Shown here piece after piece: positions 49,991-58,337 of a stretch of 64,000 nt of DNA. The position numbers were made by a program, and so were the translations under genes. The DNA is from Streptomyces sp. Ru62. Its GTDB lineage: Bacteria; Actinomycetota; Actinomycetes; Streptomycetales; Streptomycetaceae. The notes below the pieces were generated by a model. It worked only from the letters and a program-made list of their open reading frames with translations. It had not been told where the DNA came from and did no database searches. The stretch lies in the NCBI RefSeq assembly GCF_002920615.1, contig NZ_PQSU01000014.1, positions 1-64,000 of the forward strand, given 5' to 3'. Position 1 is the first letter of the stretch, and every line of letters starts with the position of its first letter.

Positions 49991-52507
49991 TCACCGGCCG
50001 GGAGCGGGCGGCGGGCGGCGGGCGGCCAGCAGGAGGGCCACGTCGTCCGGGCGGTCGGTGGCGTGCCGGGCGGTGGCGGTCAGCCGGTCGGCGACCCCGG
50101 ACAGGGACCGCCCGCCGCCCCGGCCCGCGCCGGCACCGGCCCGGGCGAGCGCCAGCCGCAGCGACGCGATGCCGTCGTCGATGTCGGCGCCGGGCCGCTC
50201 CACCAGACCGTCGGTGTAGAGGGCGAGGATCGCGTCCGGCTCCAGCCACAGCTCGGTCACCGGGTACCGGGCGTGCGGATCCACGCCGAGGACGACGCCC
50301 CCCGGGACGTCCAGCAGCCGGGTCCGGCCGTCCGGGCAGCGCAGCAGCGGCGGCGGATGACCCGCCCGCGCGATCCGGGCCCGGCCGGTGGCGGGGTCCA
50401 GGCGCAGGTAACAGCAGCTGGCGAACTGGCCGGGGTCCAGGTCGATCAGCAGGTGGTTGGTGCCGCTCAGCACCTCGTCCGGCGGCCGGTCGCCCAGCGC
50501 GAACGCGCGCACGGCGCTGCGGAGCTGGCCCATCGTGGCCGCCGCCTGCACCCCGTGCCCCTGCACATCGCCGATGACCAGCGCGAGCCCGTTCCCGGCC
50601 TCCACCACGTCGTACCAGTCACCGCCCACGTCCATGCCCTGCGTCCCCGGCAGGTACCGCCCCACGGTCTCCACCCGCGGATGCCTCGACAGCCGCCGGG
50701 GCAGCAGGGCCTGCTGCAGGCCGCGGGCGAGGGCCGCCTCGTCGTCGTAGCGCCGCGCCCGCTCCATCGCGTGCGCGATCAGCCCGGCGAGCGCGGTGAG
50801 GACCGTGCGTTCCTCCGTGCTGAAGGCACGCTCGCGGTCGAAGCCGAGGATGCAGGAGCCCACCGGCCTGCCCGAGGCGATCAGCGGCAGGAAGGCACGC
50901 GAGCCCTCCTCCGCGTCGAGGGCGATCCCCGGATAGGCCGCCGCGATCTGTCCCATGTCCTCGAAGAACAGCGGCCGGCCGGTGGTCAGGGTCTCCACAC
51001 CGGGCAGGTGCGCGTCCAGGCCGACGCCCTCGAACGCCGAGAGGAAGCCCTGCGGGAACCCCGTCTCCCAGGCCAGGTACAGATGCCGGTCCTGGAGCAG
51101 GTAGATGGCGAGCCGCCGGCCGCCGAACGCGGGCAGCAGCTCCTGCATGACCACCGCCGACACCTGCCGGGCGGTCACCGCGTCCGTCAGCGCGATGGCC
51201 AGCGCGATCGGCCGGTACAGCGGCGTCATCGAGCGGGCGCCCGCCACCGCGTCCTCGGGGGCCCCGGCCTCGGGCACCGGCCCGCTCGCGGCGTCCACCC
51301 GGCTGGCCGGGACGAGCACGCAGGTGAGCAGGTCGGTGCCGGGGTGCACCGACACCGCCAGCCAGTCCCCCTCACCGGACTCGTCCCGCTCGCCGGCCGG
51401 CCGCCGGGCGTGGAAGTGCACCGGCTCGGGGCAGAGCAGAGCCCCGCGCAGATGGTCGTCGTACGGCGGCCCGGTCAGCCAGGGCAGCGCGTCCCACAGC
51501 GCCTGCCCCAGCAACCCCTCCCGCGCCCGGCCCGTGAGCCGGGCCGCCGCCGGGTTGGCGTACACGATCTGCCCCAGCCGGTCCAGGCAGAACACGCCCT
51601 CCGGCAGCAGGTCGGCCGCGCCGTCGGCGGAGGCGGCCGTACCGGGGTCGAACACCACCCCGTGGACCGCCGTCCCGGCGCGGTCCGCGCTTTCCTCGCC
51701 GACCGGCCACAGGTCCAGCAGCCGCGGCGTGCCGTCGTGGGCGCGCAGACTCAGCGGCGCGCTCGGCGGTTTCCCGGCGGCCGTGTCGCGCAGCGCGGCC
51801 AGGACCCGGTGCGCGTCGGCGGGTGCCACCGCTTTCGCCAGCGCCGTCATCGTCCCCGCGAACTCGCCGGGGCCGAGCCCGAGCAGGGCGTGCAACCGGT
51901 CGTCCGCACGGACCGTGGAGGTCGCCGGGTCACAGCTGAAGCGTCCTACGGCGGCCCGGGTCGGCCGGCTCGCGGGCGGCCGTACGCACAGCGGTTCGCC
52001 GTCCCAGACGATCGTGCTCTCGTCCCCGTCGGCCAGACCGAGCAGTTCGGTGCCCAGGCCCTCGGCCAGCCGGCCGAGCAGTTCCCGGTCGAGCAGGTCG
52101 TCCACCGTGTCCGTCACCGCCGGGTGCAGGACCGTGAGCACCCCCAGCGGCTCGGTCCCGCCCGGCACCGGCACGTGCACCGACCCGAACGGGAAGGGCA
52201 GACCGGCCGCGAACTGCGGATACCGGCGCATGGTCTCCGTGGCGTTCGGCAGGACCACCTGGACGCCGAGCCGGTAGGCGTCGGCGACCGGGAACGGCCG
52301 GCCGACGTGCAGCCGCCACCAGGACCTGAACAGCGGACCCGGCAGCCCCGTGAGCACCGCCAGGCGCAGCAGGCCGGGGGTGCGGGAGCGCAGGTACACG
52401 CCCGCCACCCGGCCGCCGGCCGCGGTGAGGGCGCCGGCCGAGACGTCGGCCAGCAGCGCGGTCAGCCGGGCCCGCGTACGGACCGCCTGCTCGTCGCTCC
52501 CGGCCAT
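49991..52507 (-). CDS. PAS/GAF SpoIIE-family phosphatase
   Basis: 838 residues, no membrane helices. GAF-like regions at about 20-170 and 430-580, a PAS domain near 300-380 (LLPEGVFCLDRLGQIVYANPAAARLTGRAREGLLGQALWDALPWL) and the C-terminal SpoIIE domain (about 600-830: VGGDWYDVVEAGNGLALVIGDVQGHGVQAAATM). The PP2C metal ligands Asp are seen in GGDWYD and GDVQGHG. ATG 52507 has GAGG upstream. It lies 106 nt upstream of the other SpoIIE gene in the same direction, so both may be cotranscribed. A cytosolic phosphatase in the same partner-switch pathway is likely. Confidence 0.85.
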   Translation of the reverse strand: MAGSDEQAVRTRARLTALLADVSAGALTAAGGRVAGVYLRSRTPGLLRLAVLTGLPGPLFRSWWRLHVGRPFPVADAYRLGVQVVLPNATETMRRYPQFAAGLPFPFGSVHVPVPGGTEPLGVLTVLHPAVTDTVDDLLDRELLGRLAEGLGTELLGLADGDESTIVWDGEPLCVRPPASRPTRAAVGRFSCDPATSTVRADDRLHALLGLGPGEFAGTMTALAKAVAPADAHRVLAALRDTAAGKPPSAPLSLRAHDGTPRLLDLWPVGEESADRAGTAVHGVVFDPGTAASADGAADLLPEGVFCLDRLGQIVYANPAAARLTGRAREGLLGQALWDALPWLTGPPYDDHLRGALLCPEPVHFHARRPAGERDESGEGDWLAVSVHPGTDLLTCVLVPASRVDAASGPVPEAGAPEDAVAGARSMTPLYRPIALAIALTDAVTARQVSAVVMQELLPAFGGRRLAIYLLQDRHLYLAWETGFPQGFLSAFEGVGLDAHLPGVETLTTGRPLFFEDMGQIAAAYPGIALDAEEGSRAFLPLIASGRPVGSCILGFDRERAFSTEERTVLTALAGLIAHAMERARRYDDEAALARGLQQALLPRRLSRHPRVETVGRYLPGTQGMDVGGDWYDVVEAGNGLALVIGDVQGHGVQAAATMGQLRSAVRAFALGDRPPDEVLSGTNHLLIDLDPGQFASCCYLRLDPATGRARIARAGHPPPLLRCPDGRTRLLDVPGGVVLGVDPHARYPVTELWLEPDAILALYTDGLVERPGADIDDGIASLRLALARAGAGAGRGGGRSLSGVADRLTATARHATDRPDDVALLLAARRPPPAPGR

Positions 52508-52688
52508 CGGCCCCACCTCGTCCCGTGCGGCTCCGGGTGGATGACACAGCAAGAATGCGCCACCGGACGCGCGGAGCGCACCTGGGCGGGATGGCGAGGG
52601 GAAGGACGGGCCGGTACCGGCCGGAGGGCACCGGACCGGCTCACACCAGTGCCCCGCCCGAGTGGCGGGCTCCGGGGCCCGCTCCTAG

Positions 52689-52716
52689 TAATGGAGTCCG
52701 TGTAATGGAGTCCGTG
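52689..52716. repeat. Perfect 14-bp tandem duplication in a divergent promoter
   Basis: TAATGGAGTCCGTG occurs twice head to tail (52689-52702 and 52703-52716), between the SpoIIE gene (start 52507) and the repeat-protein gene (start 52773). It may be a regulator half-site array or a recent slippage event. Confidence 0.65.
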
Positions 52717-52772
52717 ACGCGGCGACCGCAGACGGGGCGCGGGTGCGGTCGCACCCTTCTCCTGGAGCCGAG

Positions 52773-53969
52773 ATGACGACCTGCTCTTCATCCCCTCGTC
52801 CCGACGACTCGGTGATACCCACGGCACCGGGCGCCGCCGGCGCCCCCGCCCCGTCCCCGGACCTCCTCACGCGGCCCGTACGGCCGCTTCCCCCGGAGGA
52901 ACCCGCGCACGGCGACCCCCTGCGCAGCCTGGTCCGGGCGGCCGTCGCCGACCGCCCGGTGGAGGACGTGGTCCGGCTCATCACGCTGCTGGAGAGCTCG
53001 CCCGAGCCGGCCCGGATGACAGCCGACGTGCTGCGCGCGGTCGCGGTCGACCGGTCGGTGGAGGACGTCACCCGTCTGGTGACGCTGCTGACCGAACCGC
53101 CCCGGGACAGCGGCAGCGCCGACGAGGCGATCCGGGCAGCCGCTGAGCGCCGCCCTCTGGAGGACGTCTCCCGGTTGGTGCAACTGCTGCACCGCGGCCC
53201 GGTGGAATCCCACTGCGCGGAAGCCGCTGTGCGGGCCGTGGCGGTGCACCGGCCCGTGGAGGAACTCGCCGAGCTGATCGGCCGGCTGGCGGCGGAACGG
53301 CAGACGCGGGAGGCTGAGGAGCGGTCGGCGGCCGCCGCCGTGGCACCGGCGGTCGTATGGGAGGTGGGGTGGTCGGCCCCGGCGGCATCGGCGGAGGCCG
53401 AGCGGTCCGTCACGGAGGAGCCGGCGGCGGGACGGCCGGCCGCGGCAGGGCCGGTGAAGACCCGGCGCATCATCGTCGAAGGACGCACGCGGACGTCGCG
53501 GCCCCTCACGGAAGGGCGGGCGGAAAGACGACGGGCGGCTGCGGAGCGGACCGTGGACGACCGGACGCCGACGGCTTGCCTGTGGGCCGCCCGGTCCGCC
53601 GCGCTGCTGGTGTTCCTGTGTGGCACGGCCCATGCCCCGCGCTACTGGGCCGGGCTCTCCCACGGCGCCCTCGGGGCCACCCTGCTCGCCTCGGCGCTGT
53701 GCGGCCTGCTGGCGCTCGCCCTCACCGCGCGGGCCGCGCCGGCCCGGCTGGTGGCGGCGACGGCCGCGGTCGGGGTCACGGCGGTGCTCGCCGCCGGACA
53801 CGTGCTCGGCGGACGGTTCAACCTGCCGGACCCGGCCCGGCTGCGGGCGGCGACGCTGGCACCGTCATGGCTGGCCGGTCCGACGGCAGCGGCAGCGGCG
53901 CTCGGCGCGCTGGTGGTCCTGCTCACGGCCCTGACCATGGGCAAGGCCCAGCGGGACGGCGCCGGTTGA
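52773..53969 (+). CDS. Membrane protein with four exact 33-residue helical repeats
   Basis: 398 residues. After a Pro-rich start, four copies of a helical unit appear with R-(P/S)-(V/L)-E-(D/E)-(V/L) at 61, 94, 127 and 160, an exact period of 33 residues (RPVEDVVRLITLL, RSVEDVTRLVTLL, RPLEDVSRLVQLL, RPVEELAELIGRL). A charged linker follows (about 180-280), then about four transmembrane helices (280-390). The repeats look like an alpha-solenoid docking platform. I do not recognise a named family. ATG 52773 has GGAG 5 nt upstream; the promoter carries the 14-bp duplication. It is convergent with the ComB-like gene. Confidence 0.72.
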   Translation: MTTCSSSPRPDDSVIPTAPGAAGAPAPSPDLLTRPVRPLPPEEPAHGDPLRSLVRAAVADRPVEDVVRLITLLESSPEPARMTADVLRAVAVDRSVEDVTRLVTLLTEPPRDSGSADEAIRAAAERRPLEDVSRLVQLLHRGPVESHCAEAAVRAVAVHRPVEELAELIGRLAAERQTREAEERSAAAAVAPAVVWEVGWSAPAASAEAERSVTEEPAAGRPAAAGPVKTRRIIVEGRTRTSRPLTEGRAERRRAAAERTVDDRTPTACLWAARSAALLVFLCGTAHAPRYWAGLSHGALGATLLASALCGLLALALTARAAPARLVAATAAVGVTAVLAAGHVLGGRFNLPDPARLRAATLAPSWLAGPTAAAAALGALVVLLTALTMGKAQRDGAG

Positions 53970-53974
53970 GACGT

Positions 53975-54000
53975 CCCGCCGGGTCGGACCCGCCGGCGGG
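53975..54000. terminator. Hairpin between convergent genes
   Basis: CCCGCCGG (53975-53982) pairs with CCGGCGGG (53993-54000); an 8-bp perfect stem and 10-nt loop, starting 6 nt after the repeat-protein stop and 31 nt before the end of the ComB-like gene. Confidence 0.65.
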
Positions 54001-54030
54001 TGCGTGTCCGGACCGACGCCGCAGCGCTCG

Positions 54031-54738
54031 CTATGCCCAGGCGACAGGGCCCTCGGGGGGCGCCCACGCGCGCAGCACCAGGTGGCCGTCCTCCCGGGTG
54101 GCCGCCATGGCCGACGGGAACGTGTCCGTCTCCAGGCACACGGCCACGTCCCCGGGATCGACACCGGCCCACCCGCGCCGCACCCCGTCGGCCAGCCGTG
54201 CGGCGGCGGTGGAGCGCCGGGCACGCGCCAGGTAGGGGACCGCGTCGGTGTCGTCCGTCCGCACGCGTTCCGCGATGTACTCCGCGCAGGCCAGATCCTC
54301 CTCGGCCCGTCCGCCGTCCCCGGTGACCACGAAGGTCACCGCCTCCGCCCGTACCCGTCGCAGCGCCCCTGCGGTCGCCCCGGCCACCGCGAAGCTCGCG
54401 CACAGCAGCAGCCCGGCGTCCGCCACGGCCAGCGCCCCGGCCGTTCCGGCGGTGGTCCTCTGGACGACCGTACGGCCCCGCAGGTCCAGCGCACGCAGCC
54501 GGGCGGGCGAGTTGACCAGGTCGAACCCCGGCATCGGCGCCCCGTCCTGGCAGGCGAGCCAGTCCGGGTGACGGGCCTTCAGCGCCAGCGCCTCCCGTCG
54601 CGTGCGGGCGAAGACGATGCGCTCGGCGCCGCGCCGGAACGCCCAGGCGGCCACGGTGAACGCACGCATCACGTCGACGACCACGGCCACACCGGGGGCC
54701 GCCGGGGCACCGGGTATGCCGGTGAACACGGGGTGCAT
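54031..54738 (-). CDS. 2-phosphosulfolactate phosphatase family (ComB-like)
   Basis: 235 residues. The family pattern VVVDVMRAFTVAAWAFRRGAERI (catalytic Asp site), DLVNSPARLRALDLRGRTVVQRTTAGTAGAL and the C-terminal VCLETDTFPSAMAAT is clear. In archaea ComB works in coenzyme M synthesis; in actinobacteria the same fold appears without that pathway, so the natural substrate is unknown. ATG at 54738 has a GGGG stretch upstream. It is followed on the reverse strand (upstream in transcription) by a DUF1232 protein. Confidence 0.82.
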   Translation of the reverse strand: MHPVFTGIPGAPAAPGVAVVVDVMRAFTVAAWAFRRGAERIVFARTRREALALKARHPDWLACQDGAPMPGFDLVNSPARLRALDLRGRTVVQRTTAGTAGALAVADAGLLLCASFAVAGATAGALRRVRAEAVTFVVTGDGGRAEEDLACAEYIAERVRTDDTDAVPYLARARRSTAAARLADGVRRGWAGVDPGDVAVCLETDTFPSAMAATREDGHLVLRAWAPPEGPVAWA

Positions 54739-54787
54739 CGCCCCATGGTGCGGCATACCCCCGGTGCGGTACACCCCGCCCGGCCGG

Positions 54788-55075
54788 TCAGGGCTCGGTC
54801 GTCCCGCGCGGCAGCGGCCGGGCGGCGCGCAGGCTGCGCAGGGCGAGGAGCAGGACGCCGATGTCGTCCAGGTAGACCGGGTCGGGCAGCAGATCGGTGG
54901 GCAGCACCAGATAGGCGACCGCGCCCCAGAACACCCACCGGGGCCCCGTCGGCAGCCCCGCCCGCCGCAGCGTGCGTCGCGCCCGCACCAGCCGCACCAG
55001 CAGACGGACCGCGACGGCGAGCAGCACCGCCGCGACGACGGCGGCGAGCACCAGCAGGGTCGTGGTCGTGTCCAT
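54788..55075 (-). CDS. DUF1232 (YkvA-like) small membrane protein
   Basis: 95 residues. An N-terminal hydrophobic helix (LLVLAAVVAAVLLAVAVRLLVRLV), a short basic linker and the DUF1232 core WGAVAYLVLPTDLLPDPVYLDDIGVLLLALRSLR. The PTDLLPDP...LDD signature identifies the family; the role is unknown, probably membrane-associated. It may be cotranscribed with the ComB-like gene 49 nt downstream. Confidence 0.82.
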   Translation of the reverse strand: MDTTTTLLVLAAVVAAVLLAVAVRLLVRLVRARRTLRRAGLPTGPRWVFWGAVAYLVLPTDLLPDPVYLDDIGVLLLALRSLRAARPLPRGTTEP

Positions 55076-55141
55076 GTGCGGCTCCTTGTCGGAGTGGGGC
55101 GCCTACGAACGGTACGACCGTCCCAGTACCCCGACTGACTC

Positions 55142-56356
55142 CTACGATGAACGGTCGTCCGCATCGCCGTCGGCGCCCGTGGCCCCGGCGCCGTCGTCCG
55201 CCGGCGCCGCGCCGTTCGGCGAGGAGTCCGCGGCGGGCCCCTGCTGCGGCCGGCCCTTGGCCGTCAGCCTGAGCCGTTCGAACGTCCGCGTCAGCTGCTG
55301 CAGTGCGCCCGGTGTCCGGGAGGCGGGCCGCTGCTGGGGGAGGGCGGGCGCGGGCACGTCGCGGTACGCCGCCAGGGCCTCCAGCGCCTGCTCGGCGGCC
55401 TGTTTGTACAGGTCCCGGGACCTCGTCATCGCCTCCAGCGCCTCGGCGTACATGGCGACCAGCCGCCGCTCGCGCTCCAGCTCTTCCTGAAGGGTCATCA
55501 GGGTCCAGTTCTCGCGCAGGTCCGTCAGCGCCTCCTCGGCGTCCCGCGGCAGCGGCCGGGGCAGGGCGACGAAGTGCCGGAGCGCCGCGACGAGTCCGGC
55601 CGGCTGTGAACCGTCCAGGAAGACCGTGCGTACGCTGTGCTCCCGGCCGTCGTACCCCTCCGGCGCCGGATCCGGCGGCAGCAGCACCGCGCCGCCGCGC
55701 GGCACCTCGACGCCCAGGTCCTTCAACGCCCAGTTGACGGCGCGCAGTTGCTGCGGTGCGGCCCGGTGCTCGATCACACGGTGTCGCAGGCCGGGCGGCA
55801 GCAATCGCGCCAGCGGCAGCCGGCCCCGCTCGTCGGGTGTCATCGCCTCGTGGACGACGACATGGACGCACCACGCCTCCCGGGCCGCGTCCCGCAGCCG
55901 GCGCCGCATGTCCTTGTCGTCCTTTGGCAGCGCGTTGACGTGCCGGTGGCGCAGGCCCGCGACCGTGGGGTGATGGTCCCAGGAGCCGTCGTCGTCCTCG
56001 CCCGAGCTGCCCTCGGGCCAGAAGAGCGTCGCGGGCGACGGCCAGGCGTCGTCCCACGGACGCTCCGCCTCCGCGACCAGCCGCCACTCGTGGCCCGGCA
56101 GCCGGCCCTCCGGTGGTACGAGGGTGAGCCGGGCCCGCACGGTCACCGTGCCGCCGGCCCGCCAGCGGGCCTCGAAGACCCGCCGGGCCGGGTCCTCGGC
56201 CGCGGGCGGCTCGGCGAAGTCGTCGATGTCCCCGCTCTCCTTGTGCCGTCGCAGGGTGCGGCGGACGACGTTCTCGGGGGCGGGACCGGTGTGGCGGCCC
56301 CGGGCCGCCCAGAGGGTCTGCGGGGTGGTGGCGCGGTCGCCGGCGGAGTTCGACAT
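55142..56356 (-). CDS. Hypothetical protein, 404 residues
   Basis: An acidic/basic mixed soluble protein. Regions: an N-terminal helical domain (VVRRTLRRHKESGDIDDF), a central charged region (FWPEGSSGEDDDGSWDHHPTVAGLRHRHVNALPKDDKDMRRRLRDAAREAWCVHVVVHEAMTPDERGRLPLARLLPPGLRHRV), a coiled-coil-like segment (TLQEELERERRLVAMYAEALEAMTRSRDLYKQAAEQALEALAAY) and a disordered acidic tail. I do not recognise a family. It stands alone between DUF1232 and fprA. Confidence 0.65.
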   Translation of the reverse strand: MSNSAGDRATTPQTLWAARGRHTGPAPENVVRRTLRRHKESGDIDDFAEPPAAEDPARRVFEARWRAGGTVTVRARLTLVPPEGRLPGHEWRLVAEAERPWDDAWPSPATLFWPEGSSGEDDDGSWDHHPTVAGLRHRHVNALPKDDKDMRRRLRDAAREAWCVHVVVHEAMTPDERGRLPLARLLPPGLRHRVIEHRAAPQQLRAVNWALKDLGVEVPRGGAVLLPPDPAPEGYDGREHSVRTVFLDGSQPAGLVAALRHFVALPRPLPRDAEEALTDLRENWTLMTLQEELERERRLVAMYAEALEAMTRSRDLYKQAAEQALEALAAYRDVPAPALPQQRPASRTPGALQQLTRTFERLRLTAKGRPQQGPAADSSPNGAAPADDGAGATGADGDADDRSS

Positions 56357-56642
56357 GAGCCAATCTGCTGATGGGGGCGGGTGTGCCTCCCAGTATCACC
56401 GTTCAGCGGGGCGACACGGCGGCGGGGGCCCGGCCCCGCGCGTCGCCCGGGGGTGCGATCGGAGCGCGGGGTGTGCGCCGTACGCCCGGGGTGTGCGCGG
56501 TGCGCGTCAGGTGACCGCGGTTCACCCGTGCCCGGCCGGCGGTCGCGGCGTCCACAATGTCCGGCGAACGGGGCCCGCCCGTCCATCCGCTTCGGGGCGG
56601 ACCCCGTTCACCCCGGCCGGCACCCACCGGAACGGAGGGAGC

Positions 56643-58007
56643 TTACGCCCCGCTCTCCCGCAGCATGTCCTCACGCTCGACGAGCTTCACGCGCTCGCGG
56701 CCCTGCGGCTCGCCCAGGGCACGCTCTGCGGCGTCCAGCCTGTACCAGCCCTCCCAGGTGGTGAAGCGGACGTTCCGCTCGGCGAGGAAGGCGTCCACGG
56801 CCTCCGGCTCGGGCGAGGCGGGGGTGTGCAGACGGCCGCCGGCGTAGTCGTCCAGCAGGTTGGCCACGGTCTCGTTGGCGTCGCCCTTGGTGTGGCCGAT
56901 GAGGCCGACGGGGCCACGCCGGATCCAGCCGGTGACGTAGGTGGACTGCAGGTGGGTGCCGCCCTCCTCGATCACCCGGCCGCCCTCGTCCGGGACCGTT
57001 CCGGAATCGATGTCCCAGGGGAGCTTGGGCAGTTTCTCGGAGAGGTAGCCGACCGCGCGGTAGACCGCCGTGACGTCCCAGTCCTTGAACTCGCCGGTGC
57101 CCTTGACGTTGCCGGTGCCGTCCAGGGCGGTGCGCTCGGTGCGCAGGCCGACGACCTTCCCGTCCTCGCCGAGGATCTCGGCCGGCGACTCGAAGAAGTG
57201 GAGGAAGAGCTTGTGCGGGCGGTCGCCGACGTCGCGGATCGCCCAGTTCTCCAGCGTCTTGGCGACCATGTCGGCCTGCTTGTTGCCGCGCCGCGTCTCG
57301 ATCGAGCCCTCGTCGTAGTCGATGTCCTCGGGATCGACGATGACCTCGATGTTGGGGGAGTGGTCCAGCTCCCGCAGCTCCATCGGGCTGAACTTCGCCT
57401 GCGCCGGGCCACGGCGGCCGAAGACGTGGATCTCCACGGCCTTGTTGGCCTTCAGACCGTCGTAGACGTTCGGCGGGATCTCCGTCGGCAGCAGCTCGTC
57501 GGCGGTCTTGGCGAGGATGCGGGCGACGTCCAGGGCGACGTTGCCGACACCGAGCACGGCGACCTTCTCTGCCTCCAGGGGCCAGGTGCGGGGCACGTCC
57601 GGGTGACCGTCGTACCAGGAGACGAAGTCGGCGGCGCCGTAGGAGCCGTCCAGGTCGATGCCGGGTATGCGCAGCTCGCGGTCGGCCATGGCGCCGGTCG
57701 AGAAGATCACCGCGTCGTAGAAGGCGCGCAGGTCGTCCAGGCTGATGTCCGCCGGGTAGTCGACGTTGCCGAACAGGCGGATCTGCGGCTTGTCCAGCAC
57801 CTGGTGCAGGGCGGTGATGATGCCCTTGATGCGCGGGTGGTCGGGCGCGACGCCGTACCGGATCAGGCCGAACGGGGCGGGCATCCGCTCGAAGAGGTCG
57901 ATGGAGACACCGGGGTCGGCGGCCACCTCGGACTTGAGCAGGGCATCGGCGGCGTAGATCCCGGCGGGGCCGGCTCCGACGATGGCTACCCGCAGGGGGC
58001 GCGGCAT
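56643..58007 (-). CDS. fprA: Ferredoxin/flavodoxin-NADP+ reductase, FprA-type
   Basis: 454 residues. Two Rossmann domains: FAD motif VAIVGAGPAGIYAADAL (about 7-23) and the NADP motif VLGVGNVALDVARIL (about 155-170), with STGAMADRELRIPGIDLDG and VTGWIRRGPVGLIGHTKGDANETV. This is the adrenodoxin-reductase-like actinobacterial FprA, which passes electrons from NADPH to ferredoxins serving P450s or biosynthetic enzymes, in the cytosol. The upstream region (58008-58117) is AT-rich for this genome and contains dyads, so expression may be regulated. AAGGGAA precedes the ATG. Confidence 0.9.
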   Translation of the reverse strand: MPRPLRVAIVGAGPAGIYAADALLKSEVAADPGVSIDLFERMPAPFGLIRYGVAPDHPRIKGIITALHQVLDKPQIRLFGNVDYPADISLDDLRAFYDAVIFSTGAMADRELRIPGIDLDGSYGAADFVSWYDGHPDVPRTWPLEAEKVAVLGVGNVALDVARILAKTADELLPTEIPPNVYDGLKANKAVEIHVFGRRGPAQAKFSPMELRELDHSPNIEVIVDPEDIDYDEGSIETRRGNKQADMVAKTLENWAIRDVGDRPHKLFLHFFESPAEILGEDGKVVGLRTERTALDGTGNVKGTGEFKDWDVTAVYRAVGYLSEKLPKLPWDIDSGTVPDEGGRVIEEGGTHLQSTYVTGWIRRGPVGLIGHTKGDANETVANLLDDYAGGRLHTPASPEPEAVDAFLAERNVRFTTWEGWYRLDAAERALGEPQGRERVKLVEREDMLRESGA

Positions 58008-58337
58008 GATCAGGTTCCCTTCGAGCGTGAATGGGCGACTTGATCACGAAGCCTAAATTAAGGGTGTCCTAAGTCGGTACGCGGGTCCCGTCTATGACCT
58101 CATAAGCTGATCTTATGGCTGACCCAGAGGTGCCTTATGGACGGGGCGGTGTATCTCATGGCCGGGGCGGGCGGAGGTCGGGGCACGCGGCGCCCCTCGG
58201 GTAGGTGGCCGGCACATTGGTGCGCCGTGTCGACCGGCAGTCGCTCGGCCGGTTCCTCGCCGACGAGGTCGCCGCCATCGCCGCCCCGCTGGGCCTTGAT
58301 CCCGGACAGGAACCTGGGACGCCGCGGCGGGCCCCCG
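58008..58337. promoter_or_regulatory. fprA promoter region with perfect CATAAG-N5-CTTATG palindrome
   Basis: 330 nt upstream of fprA. The palindrome at 58101-58117 is perfect; a further CCTTATGG occurs at 58133. A partial resemblance to an iron-box (TTAGG-N14-TAGG in the reverse strand near 58050-58073) was noted. On the + strand two same-frame ORFs abut: 58115-58204 (29 residues) and 58205-58354 (49 residues, GTG start, beginning VAGTLVRRVDRQSLGRFLAD), separated by one TAG. The second has protein-like content and may be a decayed or short gene. Confidence 0.4.

Noticed and set aside
46025..52705. A 2226-codon open frame on the + strand, the longest in the window
   Set aside because: It is antisense to the TPR-like gene and both SpoIIE genes, with Arg/Gly/His/Val-rich nonsense content; a shadow of high GC at third codon positions.
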